DNA of 64,000 bases from Zobellia laminariae (GTDB lineage Bacteria > Bacteroidota > Bacteroidia > Flavobacteriales > Flavobacteriaceae), in NCBI RefSeq assembly GCF_009725995.1, contig NZ_RCNS01000003.1, positions 1,351,859 through 1,415,858 on the forward strand. Direction: 5' to 3'. Numbering within the stretch: the first letter of the stretch is position 1; the number at the start of each line of letters is the position of its first letter. Of this stretch, positions 17,239 to 25,606 are shown piece by piece. The position numbers and the translations under genes are program-made. The notes under the pieces were generated by a model, which saw only the letters and a program-made list of their open reading frames with translations, had not been told where the DNA came from and did no database searches.

Positions 17239-17979
17239 ATGAAACACCTAGCATCGATTGGCAGATATGCCATTATGATAAAAGAGGTCTTTAAGAAACC
17301 TACAAAATGGCGCATTATGAAAGCGCTCATTTTGAAAGAAATAGACGAACTTATTTTTGGATCACTGGGTATCATTATTTTTATTTCGTTCTTTATTGGA
17401 GCTGTAATAACTATACAGACTGCATTGAACCTTACCAATCCAATAATACCAAAATACCTTATTGGTTTTACCGCAAGACAATCACTGATTTTAGAATTCT
17501 CCCCAACTTTTGTTTCCATCGTAATGGCTGGTAAAGTGGGGTCTTACATTACATCAAGCATAGGTTCTATGCGTGTAACCGAACAGATAGATGCTCTAGA
17601 CGTTATGGGTGTTAATGCACTCAACTATCTTGTCTTTCCTAAAATCATTGCCATGCTTTTTTATCCGTTTGCTATAGCCATATCAATGTTCGTTGGTATT
17701 TCTGGTGGATGGATTGCAGGAGTTTTTGGCGGATTTCTTACCAGTGCCGATTTTGTTGAAGGTCTTCAGTTAGACTTCTCGCCATTTCAAGTCACCTATG
17801 CTTTTATAAAAACATTAGTATTTGCATTTGTTTTGGCTACAGTACCATCTTATCATGGTTTTTATATGAAAGGTGGAGCTCTAGAAGTGGGTAAGGCCAG
17901 TACAACTGCTTTCGTGTGGACGAGCGTAGTAATTATTGTATCCAACTACATACTCACTCAACTCTTATTAGGCAAATGA
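17239..17979 (+). CDS. mlaE: MlaE-family ABC transporter permease
   Basis: Inner-membrane permease of the MlaFEDB-type lipid transporter that moves phospholipids between the inner and outer membranes. The 246-residue protein starts MKHLASIGRYAIMIKEVF, has about five hydrophobic segments, and carries the family features IIFISFFIGAVITIQTALNL, VMAGKVGSYITSSIGSMRV and TEQIDALDVMGVNALNYLV, the last being the EQI/E motif that contacts the ATPase. Its stop overlaps the ATPase gene start as ATGA. No mlaD (MCE domain) gene lies in the window, although one often follows in Bacteroidota; here DUF389 on the opposite strand follows mlaF instead. Confidence 0.93.
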   Translation: MKHLASIGRYAIMIKEVFKKPTKWRIMKALILKEIDELIFGSLGIIIFISFFIGAVITIQTALNLTNPIIPKYLIGFTARQSLILEFSPTFVSIVMAGKVGSYITSSIGSMRVTEQIDALDVMGVNALNYLVFPKIIAMLFYPFAIAISMFVGISGGWIAGVFGGFLTSADFVEGLQLDFSPFQVTYAFIKTLVFAFVLATVPSYHGFYMKGGALEVGKASTTAFVWTSVVIIVSNYILTQLLLGK

Positions 17980-18739
17980 TAGAAGTAAACGACATACACA
18001 AGTCTTTTGACGATGCCCATATTCTTAAAGGAATTACAACAAGCTTTCAAAAAGGAAAGACCAATTTAATTATTGGACAGAGTGGGTCTGGTAAAACCGT
18101 TTTTCTGAAGTGTCTTTTAGGTCTTTTTACCCCTGAAGAAGGTACAATTAGCTACGACGGCAAAATATACAGTGAACTTACTGACGAGCAAAAAGAGACT
18201 TGCGCCAGATGGGTATGGTTTTCCAAGGTAGTGCCTTGTTTGATTCAATGTCTGTTGAAGGTAATGTAAAATTCCCTCTAGAGATGTTTACCAAACAGTC
18301 TAAATCTGAAATGCAGGACAGAGCGGATTTTGTTCTAAAAAGAGTAAACCTTGTAGATGCACATCATAAGTTTCCTTCAGAAATTTCTGGTGGAATGCAA
18401 AAACGTGTAGCTATTGCACGTGCCATTGTAATGAATCCAAAATATCTTTTTTGCGATGAACCCAACTCAGGTCTTGACCCTAAAACGGCTATTGTAATAG
18501 ATAACTTAATAAAAGAAATTACAGAGGAATATGATATCACCACGATTATCAACACTCATGATATGAACTCAGTGATGGAAATAGGAGAAAAAATTCTTTT
18601 CCTAAAGGATGGATTAAAAGCTTGGGAAGGTACTAATAAAGAAATATTTAAAACCGATAACGAGACCGTTACCGATTTTGTGTATTCTTCTGATCTCTTT
18701 AAAAAGGTGCGTCAAATGTACATTGAGGAGAGAAATTAA
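17976..18739 (+). CDS. mlaF: MlaF-family ABC transporter ATPase, broken by a -1 frameshift near 18190
   Basis: ATPase partner of MlaE. All ABC motifs are present, but in two frames: Walker A GQSGSGKT lies in the first frame (17976 to about 18194), while the Q-loop GMVFQGSALFDSM, signature SGGMQKRVAIARAI, Walker B YLFCDEPNSGLDP and the H-loop NTHDMNSV lie in the second. The total of 764 bases is one short of 255 codons. One extra A in the A5 run at 18190-18194 would restore DEQKRDLRQMGMVFQ, as expected for the family. A single-base homopolymer loss is the likely cause, either a sequencing error or a real mutation that would leave MlaE without its ATPase. The start overlaps mlaE as ATGA. Confidence 0.88.
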
Positions 18740-18751
18740 ATTACACTCATT

Positions 18752-20233
18752 CTATTTAGAAGTTCCGCGTAATTGAATGGTAGTATCTTTCAATCGCACT
18801 TTTAACCATTCGTAAACCCTCCTGTTTTCAGCTTCAATTTTACTGGAAGCTAAACCCTGTTTCCATTTCACCTCAAAAATAGTTAAGGTATCCGTCTTGT
18901 TGAAATCGGTAATTACCGCATTATCGTATTGCAACGAAATTAAATTTTCATAATTAGCCTTTGCCTCAGCACTTATATCTTTAAACGGTATTTGCTTTTG
19001 CTGAGAAGCATTCTTTTGCAAACGAGTTACCTCGGCCTCCAAGAAAGCTATTTTCTCCGCTTTACTAGACAATTGGTTTTTCTGGGATTCATAAAGCTCA
19101 TTAATATATTTTAACTGATCCACTTGCTCATTCTGAGAACCTTGAATAACATGTAACTCGGTATTGGCAAGACGTTTATAATCATCGTCTTCCTTTAACA
19201 TCGTATCCCATGTTGAGATTATATTTGCTGGTATAATTTCATTACCCATACAAACCAATTCAATCATTGGTTTTTCTCCCTTATTATATTTTATACTGGT
19301 AAAATTATCTAGATACCTTCCACCGCCAGTAAATTTATATCTCCCTATCGTTTCGTTTACAAACTCATTTGCCTGTTTCTTAAACATAGACTCTTGAAAA
19401 GCCTCATAGAAAGTCATTCCTGCAGGAATCATTACCAATAAAGCCACAATAGAAGCAATACGCGCAATACGCCTTCTCTTTGCAGAATTAGCATAACGCA
19501 CCATTGGAAACTTCAAAAGCTTGATGGTCAAAAAAGTAGCTAGAGCAATGAATATTGTATTTATCGTAAATAAATACATAGCCCCAACAGCGTAGTCCAA
19601 ATTACCTATTGCTAGACCAAAACCAACGGTACAAAGAGGTGGCATTAAAGCCGTAGCAATAGCCACACCAAAAATAACACTGGCTATCGTACCTTTTTTC
19701 GCTCTTGCGATTACCAGTGCCAAACCACCAAAAAAGGCGATAAGCACATCACGAATGTCCGGAGCAGTACGGGCAAGAAGTTCTGAAGATTCATCCTGAA
19801 TAGGAAAAAACTCAAAGAACAGGTATGCAGTCAATACACTGAGCACCACCATGACCGCAAAATTCTTTAGCGATCGTCTTAATGTATCAATATCATTAAT
19901 GGCCAAAGACATTCCTAGACCTAAAATAGGCCCCATTAGCGGCGAGATTAACATGGCACCAATAACTACTGCGGTAGAATTAGCATTTAGTCCAATAGAT
20001 GCAATAAAAATAGAACAAATCAAAATCCACGATGTATGCCCTTTAAAGGGAATATCCGCAATTATAGCCTCTTTGGTGGCCTCTTGATCCGTATTCTCAC
20101 GAATATCCAATAATTCACGCATGAACCTTCGTAAGCTTTCCCAAAGACCTTTGGCATCCTGCTTAACGGCCTCTTGGCTCTCTGTTGGTTCCTCAGTAGG
20201 CGTAATATTATCTTGATTCAATTTATCGCTCAT
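18752..20233 (-). CDS. DUF389 (TIGR00341-type) membrane protein
   Basis: A 493-residue protein with a hydrophilic N-terminus (1-65), a membrane core of about six helices (66-275) that is the DUF389 domain, and a C-terminal soluble part that probably lies outside the cytoplasm. The domain is recognised by STAVVIGAMLISPLMGPILG (about 86-105), LVIARAKKGTIASVIFGVAI and ATALMPPLCTVGFGLAIGN. The C-terminal portion (about 370-410) has a heptad-like helix, EKIAFLEAEVTRLQKNASQQ, probably a coiled coil. Function is not established for the family. It starts 10 bases after manC's stop on the same strand, so they are probably cotranscribed. Confidence 0.85.
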   Translation of the reverse strand: MSDKLNQDNITPTEEPTESQEAVKQDAKGLWESLRRFMRELLDIRENTDQEATKEAIIADIPFKGHTSWILICSIFIASIGLNANSTAVVIGAMLISPLMGPILGLGMSLAINDIDTLRRSLKNFAVMVVLSVLTAYLFFEFFPIQDESSELLARTAPDIRDVLIAFFGGLALVIARAKKGTIASVIFGVAIATALMPPLCTVGFGLAIGNLDYAVGAMYLFTINTIFIALATFLTIKLLKFPMVRYANSAKRRRIARIASIVALLVMIPAGMTFYEAFQESMFKKQANEFVNETIGRYKFTGGGRYLDNFTSIKYNKGEKPMIELVCMGNEIIPANIISTWDTMLKEDDDYKRLANTELHVIQGSQNEQVDQLKYINELYESQKNQLSSKAEKIAFLEAEVTRLQKNASQQKQIPFKDISAEAKANYENLISLQYDNAVITDFNKTDTLTIFEVKWKQGLASSKIEAENRRVYEWLKVRLKDTTIQLRGTSK

Positions 20234-20242
20234 ATTGTACTT

Positions 20243-21325
20243 TTAGGCATACTCATCTCCGTATGTATCTTTAACCTCTCCCAGCACTTTTTTAATATCC
20301 TGTTCTTTCGATTTTGGATATATTAAAAGCACCTCTTCTTTGTCTACGATGATATAATCATTAAGACCATCTACAACAACAACTTTGCCTTTTGGAGACC
20401 TAATCATGTTTCCGGAGGCGTCTGCTGTAATGACTTTACTATTTACTATGGCATTATTGTTTTCGTCTTTATCCAACTTATCGTATAAAGAGCCCCACGT
20501 ACCCAAATCGTTCCAGTCAAAAGTTGCTGGAAGCACAAAAATGGATTTCGAATTTTCCAAAATCGCATAGTCTATAGAGATATTCTCGGCTTTTGGATAG
20601 TTCTCTTTTATAAACTCTTTTTCTTCGCTTGTATTGTAAGAAGACACGCCTGATTCAAAAAGTGAATACTGCTCAGGTTGATAGTTTTTAAAGGCATTCA
20701 CGATAGTTTTAACACTCCACATAAAGATTCCTGCATTCCACAAGAAATTACCTTGAGCTAAAAATTCCTTCGCCGTCTCGTAATTAGGTTTCTCCCTAAA
20801 CTGATTTACCTTCTTAACCTCTTCGGTACTTTCTTTTTCAAATTCAATATAACCAAAACCTGTATTTGGAAAAGATGGTTTTATACCTAACGTACAAAGC
20901 ACATCTTCTTTCTCACATTTCTCAAAACAAGTAATAACATCTTTGGCAAAAGCATCTTCGTCCTCAATCCAATGATCACTAGGTGCTACAATCATAACAC
21001 CATTCTCGTTCATTTTTTGAATCTTCAAGGCTGCGTACAAAATACAGGGCGCAGTATTCCTCATAGCAGGCTCCAAAACCACTTGGTCTTGCTTTACTAA
21101 CGGAAGTTGCTCTAAAACCAAATCATTATAACGTTCATTGGTCAAAATGAGAATATTCTCAGTAGGCACAAATTTATTAAGACGTTTAAAAGTTTTTTGG
21201 ATTAAAGTGTCCCCTGTACCCAACATATCATGAAACTGCTTTGGGTAAGATGATGTGCTAATTGGCCAAAATCTTGAACCGACACCACCGGCCATTAAAA
21301 CTGCGTAATAATTTTTGTTCTTCAT
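20243..21325 (-). CDS. manC: Mannose-1-phosphate guanylyltransferase
   Basis: Makes GDP-mannose from mannose-1-phosphate and GTP for glycan and exopolysaccharide synthesis. The 360-residue protein is the short form without an isomerase domain. The nucleotidyltransferase signature GGVGSRFWPISTSSYPKQF occupies about residues 14-32; further features are NTAPCILYAALKI, IVAPSDHWI, the GFGYIEFEKE and REKPNYETA segments, and FLWNAGIFMW. FDWNDLGTWGSLYDKL marks the end of the catalytic domain, followed by a left-handed helix-like tail. It is upstream of DUF389 by 10 bases. No other GDP-mannose genes are nearby. Confidence 0.94.
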   Translation of the reverse strand: MKNKNYYAVLMAGGVGSRFWPISTSSYPKQFHDMLGTGDTLIQKTFKRLNKFVPTENILILTNERYNDLVLEQLPLVKQDQVVLEPAMRNTAPCILYAALKIQKMNENGVMIVAPSDHWIEDEDAFAKDVITCFEKCEKEDVLCTLGIKPSFPNTGFGYIEFEKESTEEVKKVNQFREKPNYETAKEFLAQGNFLWNAGIFMWSVKTIVNAFKNYQPEQYSLFESGVSSYNTSEEKEFIKENYPKAENISIDYAILENSKSIFVLPATFDWNDLGTWGSLYDKLDKDENNNAIVNSKVITADASGNMIRSPKGKVVVVDGLNDYIIVDKEEVLLIYPKSKEQDIKKVLGEVKDTYGDEYA

Positions 21326-21420
21326 TTCTTTGTTGCTATTAAACCGAAAGTCAAGGGACTTACCTAGTTCTTATTTAAAGTTAGTTATTTTCTTGTTCTT
21401 AACACTATTTCCTACAAACA

Positions 21421-22023
21421 TCATTCAAAAACTAATTCAACCTCAGCATTGGGCTGAAAAAGATACATACGACCGGTAGCTACCTCTACACATTCATAAC
21501 GCTTTACTCTTCTATTCCCCATTTTATATAATTTTCCGTTATGTATACGAAAAATACTACCCAAGGGAACTTCAAAAACGTAAGTTCTATTTGTTTGTTG
21601 TTCATCAAAATGCTTCAGGGCTATTGACAACCTGGCATCTGTACTACTACTTGCTTTAGGATTCTTAAAATGATTAGCTAAAAGAGGCAACAATTGAGTA
21701 GGGAATATTTCAGGTCGAATAAATGGTAACATCAGATATTGAAAAATATGTTTCCATTCTGCTCCATGCGGTTTTATACTTCTACCATACTTTTCAAATG
21801 CTACTAAATGAGCAATTTCATGTATTAACGTTATTAAAAACCGATATTTATTGAGATTTGCATTTACGGTTATCTGATGCATTCCGTTAGGCATTCTACG
21901 GTAATCGCCATGACGCGTAACCCTTTCATTAACCACTTTCAAGTTTACACCTGTTTTCTTGATCAACTCTAAACACGAATCAATAGCCCGTTCGGGAAGA
22001 TATTTCTGTAACACATTTCTCAC
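21421..22023 (-). CDS. SprT-like domain metalloprotein
   Basis: A 200-residue protein of the SprT/Spartan-like zinc metallopeptidase superfamily; the eukaryotic relatives clear DNA-protein crosslinks, while bacterial members are uncharacterised. The zinc motif HEIAH is at residues 68-72 in LITLIHEIAHLVAFEKYG; upstream lies NERVTRHGDYRRMPNG. I place the start at the GTG at 22023, giving MRNVLQKYL, which fits homologues better than the longer reading from a TTG at 22032. That TTG overlaps a perfect -7 element (22037-22030), which would place the transcript start near the GTG, making a leaderless mRNA. It is a single gene between manC and the SDR gene. Confidence 0.85.
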   Translation of the reverse strand: MRNVLQKYLPERAIDSCLELIKKTGVNLKVVNERVTRHGDYRRMPNGMHQITVNANLNKYRFLITLIHEIAHLVAFEKYGRSIKPHGAEWKHIFQYLMLPFIRPEIFPTQLLPLLANHFKNPKASSSTDARLSIALKHFDEQQTNRTYVFEVPLGSIFRIHNGKLYKMGNRRVKRYECVEVATGRMYLFQPNAEVELVFE

Positions 22024-22029
22024 TGCGGA

Positions 22030-22037
22030 CAAAAATA
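22030..22037 (-). promoter_or_regulatory. -7 element of the sprT-like gene, overlapping an alternative start
   Basis: TATTTTTG on the minus strand (consensus TAnnTTTG) ends 6 bases before the GTG at 22023. The same spacing occurs at thyA. This decides against the in-frame TTG at 22032. Confidence 0.5.
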
Positions 22038-22057
22038 AGTTAACTCAACCAATAAAT

Positions 22058-22109
22058 GAAGCTATCTATTATTAAGCCTATGTCAAAATTTATGACATTG
22101 AGTAGCTTC
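22058..22109. repeat. Nested inverted repeats upstream of the sprT-like gene
   Basis: An outer pair GAAGCTA (22058-22064) / TAGCTTC (22103-22109) encloses an inner pair ATGTCA (22080-22085) / TGACAT (22093-22098) with a 7-base loop. There is no T-run, so it is not an obvious terminator; it could be an operator or a structured 3' UTR of the SDR gene. Confidence 0.4.
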
Positions 22110-22151
22110 AAGCAGCCCTTTGAATTAAATACGGTAAAAGCAATAAGAATA

Positions 22152-22832
22152 TTAGGGCGTACTATTGCTAACCTGAAGCAACTTACCGTTGTAAAACTGA
22201 TGCCCCGTTAGTGCAAAGTTTTTGATATATTGAGCCATCTCCAAAGCAGTTGTTGGTGCTTCATACCCAGGGAAAGCCTCTTCCAACATTTCAGTCTGGA
22301 CAGCACCCAAGGCCAATACGTTAAATGAAGGCCCAGTTTCTTTGAACTCTTCCGCCCAAAGTTCTGTGAGCGTAATAACGGCGCCTTTACTAGAACTGTA
22401 AGCAGACAGGCCAGGAAACTTAACACTACCCTGAACACCACCCATAGAACTAATAGTTATGACATGCCCATCTTTAGACATTTTAGGAACAACTCTTCTA
22501 GTCATCTCTGCAACCCCGAATACGTTTACCTTATAAACAGCCTCGAACTCATCAGCTTCGGTTTCTAGAAAAGGTTTATTCAACAACCGTCCTGCATTAT
22601 TAATAAGCAAGTCTACGGTTTTAAAATTTTCATCAATGAAATCTTCCATTTTCTTAAAATCCGAAGGATTACCAAGATCAAAAGGAAAACTGAAAATATT
22701 CTTGTGGTCTAATTCCGAAATAGGTTTGTCGTTACGTGATAAAGCCAAAACCTTATGCCCCTCATCCGCGAACAATTGAGCCAGTTCAAAACCTATACCT
22801 CTACTCGACCCAGTTATAATAACATTTGCCAT
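22152..22832 (-). CDS. Short-chain dehydrogenase/reductase
   Basis: A 226-residue classical SDR with an NAD(P)-binding GSSRGIGFELAQLF motif (residues 8-21), the LINNAGRLLNKPF stretch (about 76-88), the catalytic Ser in VITISSMGGVQ and the YSSSK catalytic Tyr/Lys motif in LSAYSSSKGAVITL. The substrate cannot be told from sequence. Its ATG overlaps the stop of the M28 peptidase gene by one base (TAATG), so the pair is translationally coupled. The arginine-free N-terminal nucleotide-binding region and LALSRNDKPISELDHK do not clearly settle NADH versus NADPH use, although the Arg after the second strand slightly favours NADPH. Confidence 0.9.
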   Translation of the reverse strand: MANVIITGSSRGIGFELAQLFADEGHKVLALSRNDKPISELDHKNIFSFPFDLGNPSDFKKMEDFIDENFKTVDLLINNAGRLLNKPFLETEADEFEAVYKVNVFGVAEMTRRVVPKMSKDGHVITISSMGGVQGSVKFPGLSAYSSSKGAVITLTELWAEEFKETGPSFNVLALGAVQTEMLEEAFPGYEAPTTALEMAQYIKNFALTGHQFYNGKLLQVSNSTP

Positions 22833-23881
22833 TAGTTGTATTTGATTTCTTTAGTTGGTGCATTTACGACTCCTTCAATTACTGGAATACTCTTGTTTAT
22901 TAAATTGGCCATATGTCCAAAATCCATTTCAGAAAGCTCATCGCCTACTTTATGGTAGTGATTAAAGTTCGTGAAGTCAAACGTACTAAAAGTCTGAGAT
23001 GGCACTCCAAAAGCTTCATGAAACGGGTAATTATCCGACCTTTTGAAAAGATTGAATTCTTTTGCCTTTGGAAGAAAACCTGCATAGGTCTCGTCTGCAT
23101 ATCTATTTGCTACCTCCGCCATGTTCGATTCTTCAAAGCCAGTTAAATAGGCCAAATAATCTTTACCAACCAATGGCACACCAACCATCTCATAGTTAAT
23201 CATCGCGTAGAGATTAAGATTTTCTTCTTTAAGTTTTTGCGACAAATGTTTTGAACCGAGCAACCCCTTTTCTTCAGCCGTAAAAAGAACAAACATAATA
23301 CTACGTTTGTTCGTATTTGCCGTACCAAAATAACGCGCTAGCTCCAATACGGTGGTTGTACCTGTTGCATTATCATTTGCCCCGTTAGCTATCTTATCTC
23401 CGTTCTCCTCGGCAATTAGACCTATATGATCATAGTGAGCACCAATGATTACAAACTCATTTTTCAATTCAGGGTCATTACCTTCAACCACACCTACTAT
23501 ATTGAATGCTGTTATTTCATAGTCAGGTAAGTTATCTCTATATGTTTCAAAATAAGGCTTAATATTATTCTTTGAGAAAGTATTTTCTATGAACTCAGCC
23601 GCTTTTTCTATTCCCTCACTACCGGTATCTCTACCTTGAAGTTCGTCTGAAGCCAAAAAGCCCATAATAGCACCTACTTTTTCTGCGCTAGCAAATTGAT
23701 TTTGCGAAGTATTTACCGCACTACCTATACCATTAACATCTCCAGCTTTCTTGGGAACTTCCATTAAGCTACGATCAAATTTCACAGCTTCTTCACTTTG
23801 AAGGGTTACCGATTCGTCAATTTTTGAAGAGCCACAAGATAAGGCCAACATACCAGCTAAAAACAGAAAAGACTTTTTCAT
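22832..23881 (-). CDS. M28 family zinc aminopeptidase-like lipoprotein
   Basis: A 349-residue exported lipoprotein with the lipobox LALSCGSS (Cys16). The peptidase domain carries M28 metal ligands in order: IGAHYDHIG, GANDNATGTTTVLELARYF, FTAEEKGLLGS, then INYEMVGVP, and a C-terminal HYHKVGDELSEMDFGHM. The fourth ligand position reads Glu where many M28 enzymes have Asp, which may be a subfamily trait. I chose the ATG at 23881, giving MKKSFLFLAG with a normal signal peptide, over an ATG 45 bases upstream that adds an unlikely basic leader. The gene is coupled to the downstream SDR by a TAATG overlap. The role is probably peptide use in the periplasm. Confidence 0.9.
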   Translation of the reverse strand: MKKSFLFLAGMLALSCGSSKIDESVTLQSEEAVKFDRSLMEVPKKAGDVNGIGSAVNTSQNQFASAEKVGAIMGFLASDELQGRDTGSEGIEKAAEFIENTFSKNNIKPYFETYRDNLPDYEITAFNIVGVVEGNDPELKNEFVIIGAHYDHIGLIAEENGDKIANGANDNATGTTTVLELARYFGTANTNKRSIMFVLFTAEEKGLLGSKHLSQKLKEENLNLYAMINYEMVGVPLVGKDYLAYLTGFEESNMAEVANRYADETYAGFLPKAKEFNLFKRSDNYPFHEAFGVPSQTFSTFDFTNFNHYHKVGDELSEMDFGHMANLINKSIPVIEGVVNAPTKEIKYN

Positions 23882-23913
23882 AGGTGTAATAATTTTAAGG
23901 TACAATTTAGAAA

Positions 23914-23949
23914 TAAAAAAAGGCATCCCGAAATAACCGAGATGCCTTT
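23914..23949 (-). terminator. Terminator after pdhC
   Basis: On the minus strand AAAGGCATCTCG pairs with CGGGATGCCTTT (one T-G wobble) around a short loop and is followed by a T-run. It lies 22 bases past the pdhC stop codon. Confidence 0.88.
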
Positions 23950-23971
23950 ATTATAATAGTTTGCTATCTGT

Positions 23972-25597
23972 TTAAGCCAGCATAGTTACCGGGTTTTCCA
24001 AATACGCGCGTAATGTAGATAAAAATTGAGCTGCTGTAGCACCATCAACCGTTCTATGGTCACATGCCAAAGTTACTTTCATTGTGTTACCCACAACAAT
24101 TTGACCTTCTCTAACCACTGGTTTTTGAACTATAGCACCTACTGATAAAATCGCTGAATTAGGCTGATTGATAATTGAAGTAAACTCCGTGATACCAAAC
24201 ATACCTAAGTTAGAAACTGTAAACGTACTTCCATCCATTTCTGCTGGAGTCAATTTTTTGTTTCTAGCGCGACCGGCCAAATCCTTAACGGCTGAACCAA
24301 TCTGAGTTAAACTCAACTGCTCCGTAAATTTCAACACAGGAACAACAAGACCTTCGTCTACCGCTACGGCAACACCAACATGAACATGGTGGTTGTAACG
24401 TGTAGTATCTCCGTTCCAAGTAGTATTAACTTGCGGATGCTTCTTCAATGCCATGGCACATGCTTTCACAACCATATCATTAAAAGAAACCTTTGTATCT
24501 GGCAAGGCGTTGATTTGCTTTCTTGACGCCATTGCATCACTCATATCCACCTCTATAGTAAGGTAATAATGTGGTGCTGTAAATTTAGACTCAGACAATC
24601 GTTTCGCTATGGTTTTACGCATTTGCGAATTCTTAACTTCTTCCGAACCTTCTTCTCCTACTGGTAAAATTACCGGAGCGCTTACAGGTGCAGCAGCTTG
24701 AACAGCGGCTTTTGGAGCTTGAGCAGCTGCAGCAGGCGTATAACCTTCTACATCTTTTCTAACGATTCTTCCGTTATCTCCAGAACCTTTAACACTAGAT
24801 AAATCAATACCTTTTTCTTTAGCAATTTTCTTAGCTAGAGGAGAAACAAAAATACGCTGACCGTCGTTTACCGGTTTTGACGCCGAAGTATCTTTGGCAG
24901 CTTCTTTCTTAGGCTCTTCTTTCTTAGCATCTGAAGACACTGCTTTTGCACCAGATGATGGCTTAGCATTAAGCACAGCATCAACATCTGTACCTGCAGG
25001 TCCTATAACGGCCAATACCGCATCAACCGGAGAAGATTCTCCTTCTTGAATACCAACATATAACAAAGTACCTGTATAGAAAGACTCAAATTCCATTGTA
25101 GCCTTATCAGTCTCTATCTCTGCAAGTATATCGCCTTCCTCTACTGTATCACCAACTTTTTTCAACCAAGCAGCAACAGTACCTTCTTCCATAGTATCAC
25201 TAAGGCGTGGCATCTTTACGATCTCAACACCTTCGGGAACTTCTGCAGAAGCATCACCGGAACCTTCAGAACTATTGCTCTCTGGCTCACTAGCTTCTTC
25301 AGTATTTTCATCTTCTGAAGCACCTGTACTTCCATTTAAAAGTGATGAAATATCCTCACCTTCTTCGCCAATAATAGCTAACAAAGAATCTACTGGGGCT
25401 CCATCTCCTTCTGCAATACCAATATGCAACAAAGTACCTTCATAGAAAGACTCAAATTCCATTGTAGCCTTATCAGTCTCTATCTCTGCAAGTATATCGC
25501 CTTCCTCTACTTTGTCACCAACGTTTTTCAACCATTTGGCTACGGTACCTTCTTCCATGGTATCGCTCAAGCGGGGCATGTTTATTACTTCTGCCAT
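23972..25597 (-). CDS. pdhC: Pyruvate dehydrogenase E2, dihydrolipoamide acetyltransferase
   Basis: Core of the pyruvate dehydrogenase complex, transferring the acetyl group to CoA. The 541 residues contain two tandem lipoyl domains (about 1-80 and 125-205), each with a lipoylated Lys in ETDKATMEFESF (Lys43 and Lys165), joined by Ala/Ser/Glu-rich linkers; a peripheral-subunit-binding domain (RIFVSPLAKKIAKEKGIDLS, about 248-267); and the acetyltransferase domain from about residue 310 with the catalytic DHRTVDGATAAQFL near the C-terminus. The two lipoyl domains are nearly identical, also at the DNA level (25080-25160 and 25440-25520). It follows pdhA by 9 bases and ends at a strong terminator. 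Confidence 0.97.
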   Translation of the reverse strand: MAEVINMPRLSDTMEEGTVAKWLKNVGDKVEEGDILAEIETDKATMEFESFYEGTLLHIGIAEGDGAPVDSLLAIIGEEGEDISSLLNGSTGASEDENTEEASEPESNSSEGSGDASAEVPEGVEIVKMPRLSDTMEEGTVAAWLKKVGDTVEEGDILAEIETDKATMEFESFYTGTLLYVGIQEGESSPVDAVLAVIGPAGTDVDAVLNAKPSSGAKAVSSDAKKEEPKKEAAKDTSASKPVNDGQRIFVSPLAKKIAKEKGIDLSSVKGSGDNGRIVRKDVEGYTPAAAAQAPKAAVQAAAPVSAPVILPVGEEGSEEVKNSQMRKTIAKRLSESKFTAPHYYLTIEVDMSDAMASRKQINALPDTKVSFNDMVVKACAMALKKHPQVNTTWNGDTTRYNHHVHVGVAVAVDEGLVVPVLKFTEQLSLTQIGSAVKDLAGRARNKKLTPAEMDGSTFTVSNLGMFGITEFTSIINQPNSAILSVGAIVQKPVVREGQIVVGNTMKVTLACDHRTVDGATAAQFLSTLRAYLENPVTMLA

Positions 25598-25606
25598 TTT
25601 AGCTAA

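Noticed and set aside
18180..18205. Programmed -1 ribosomal frameshifting in mlaF
   Set aside because: The in-frame heptamer does not fit X XXY YYZ and no downstream pseudoknot is obvious; family members are normally in a single frame, so a base deletion is simpler.
25080..25520. Near-identical 80-base blocks in pdhC as a mobile or assembly duplication
   Set aside because: They encode the two lipoyl domains of E2, which are normally repeated; the two copies differ enough at their flanks to be genuine domains.
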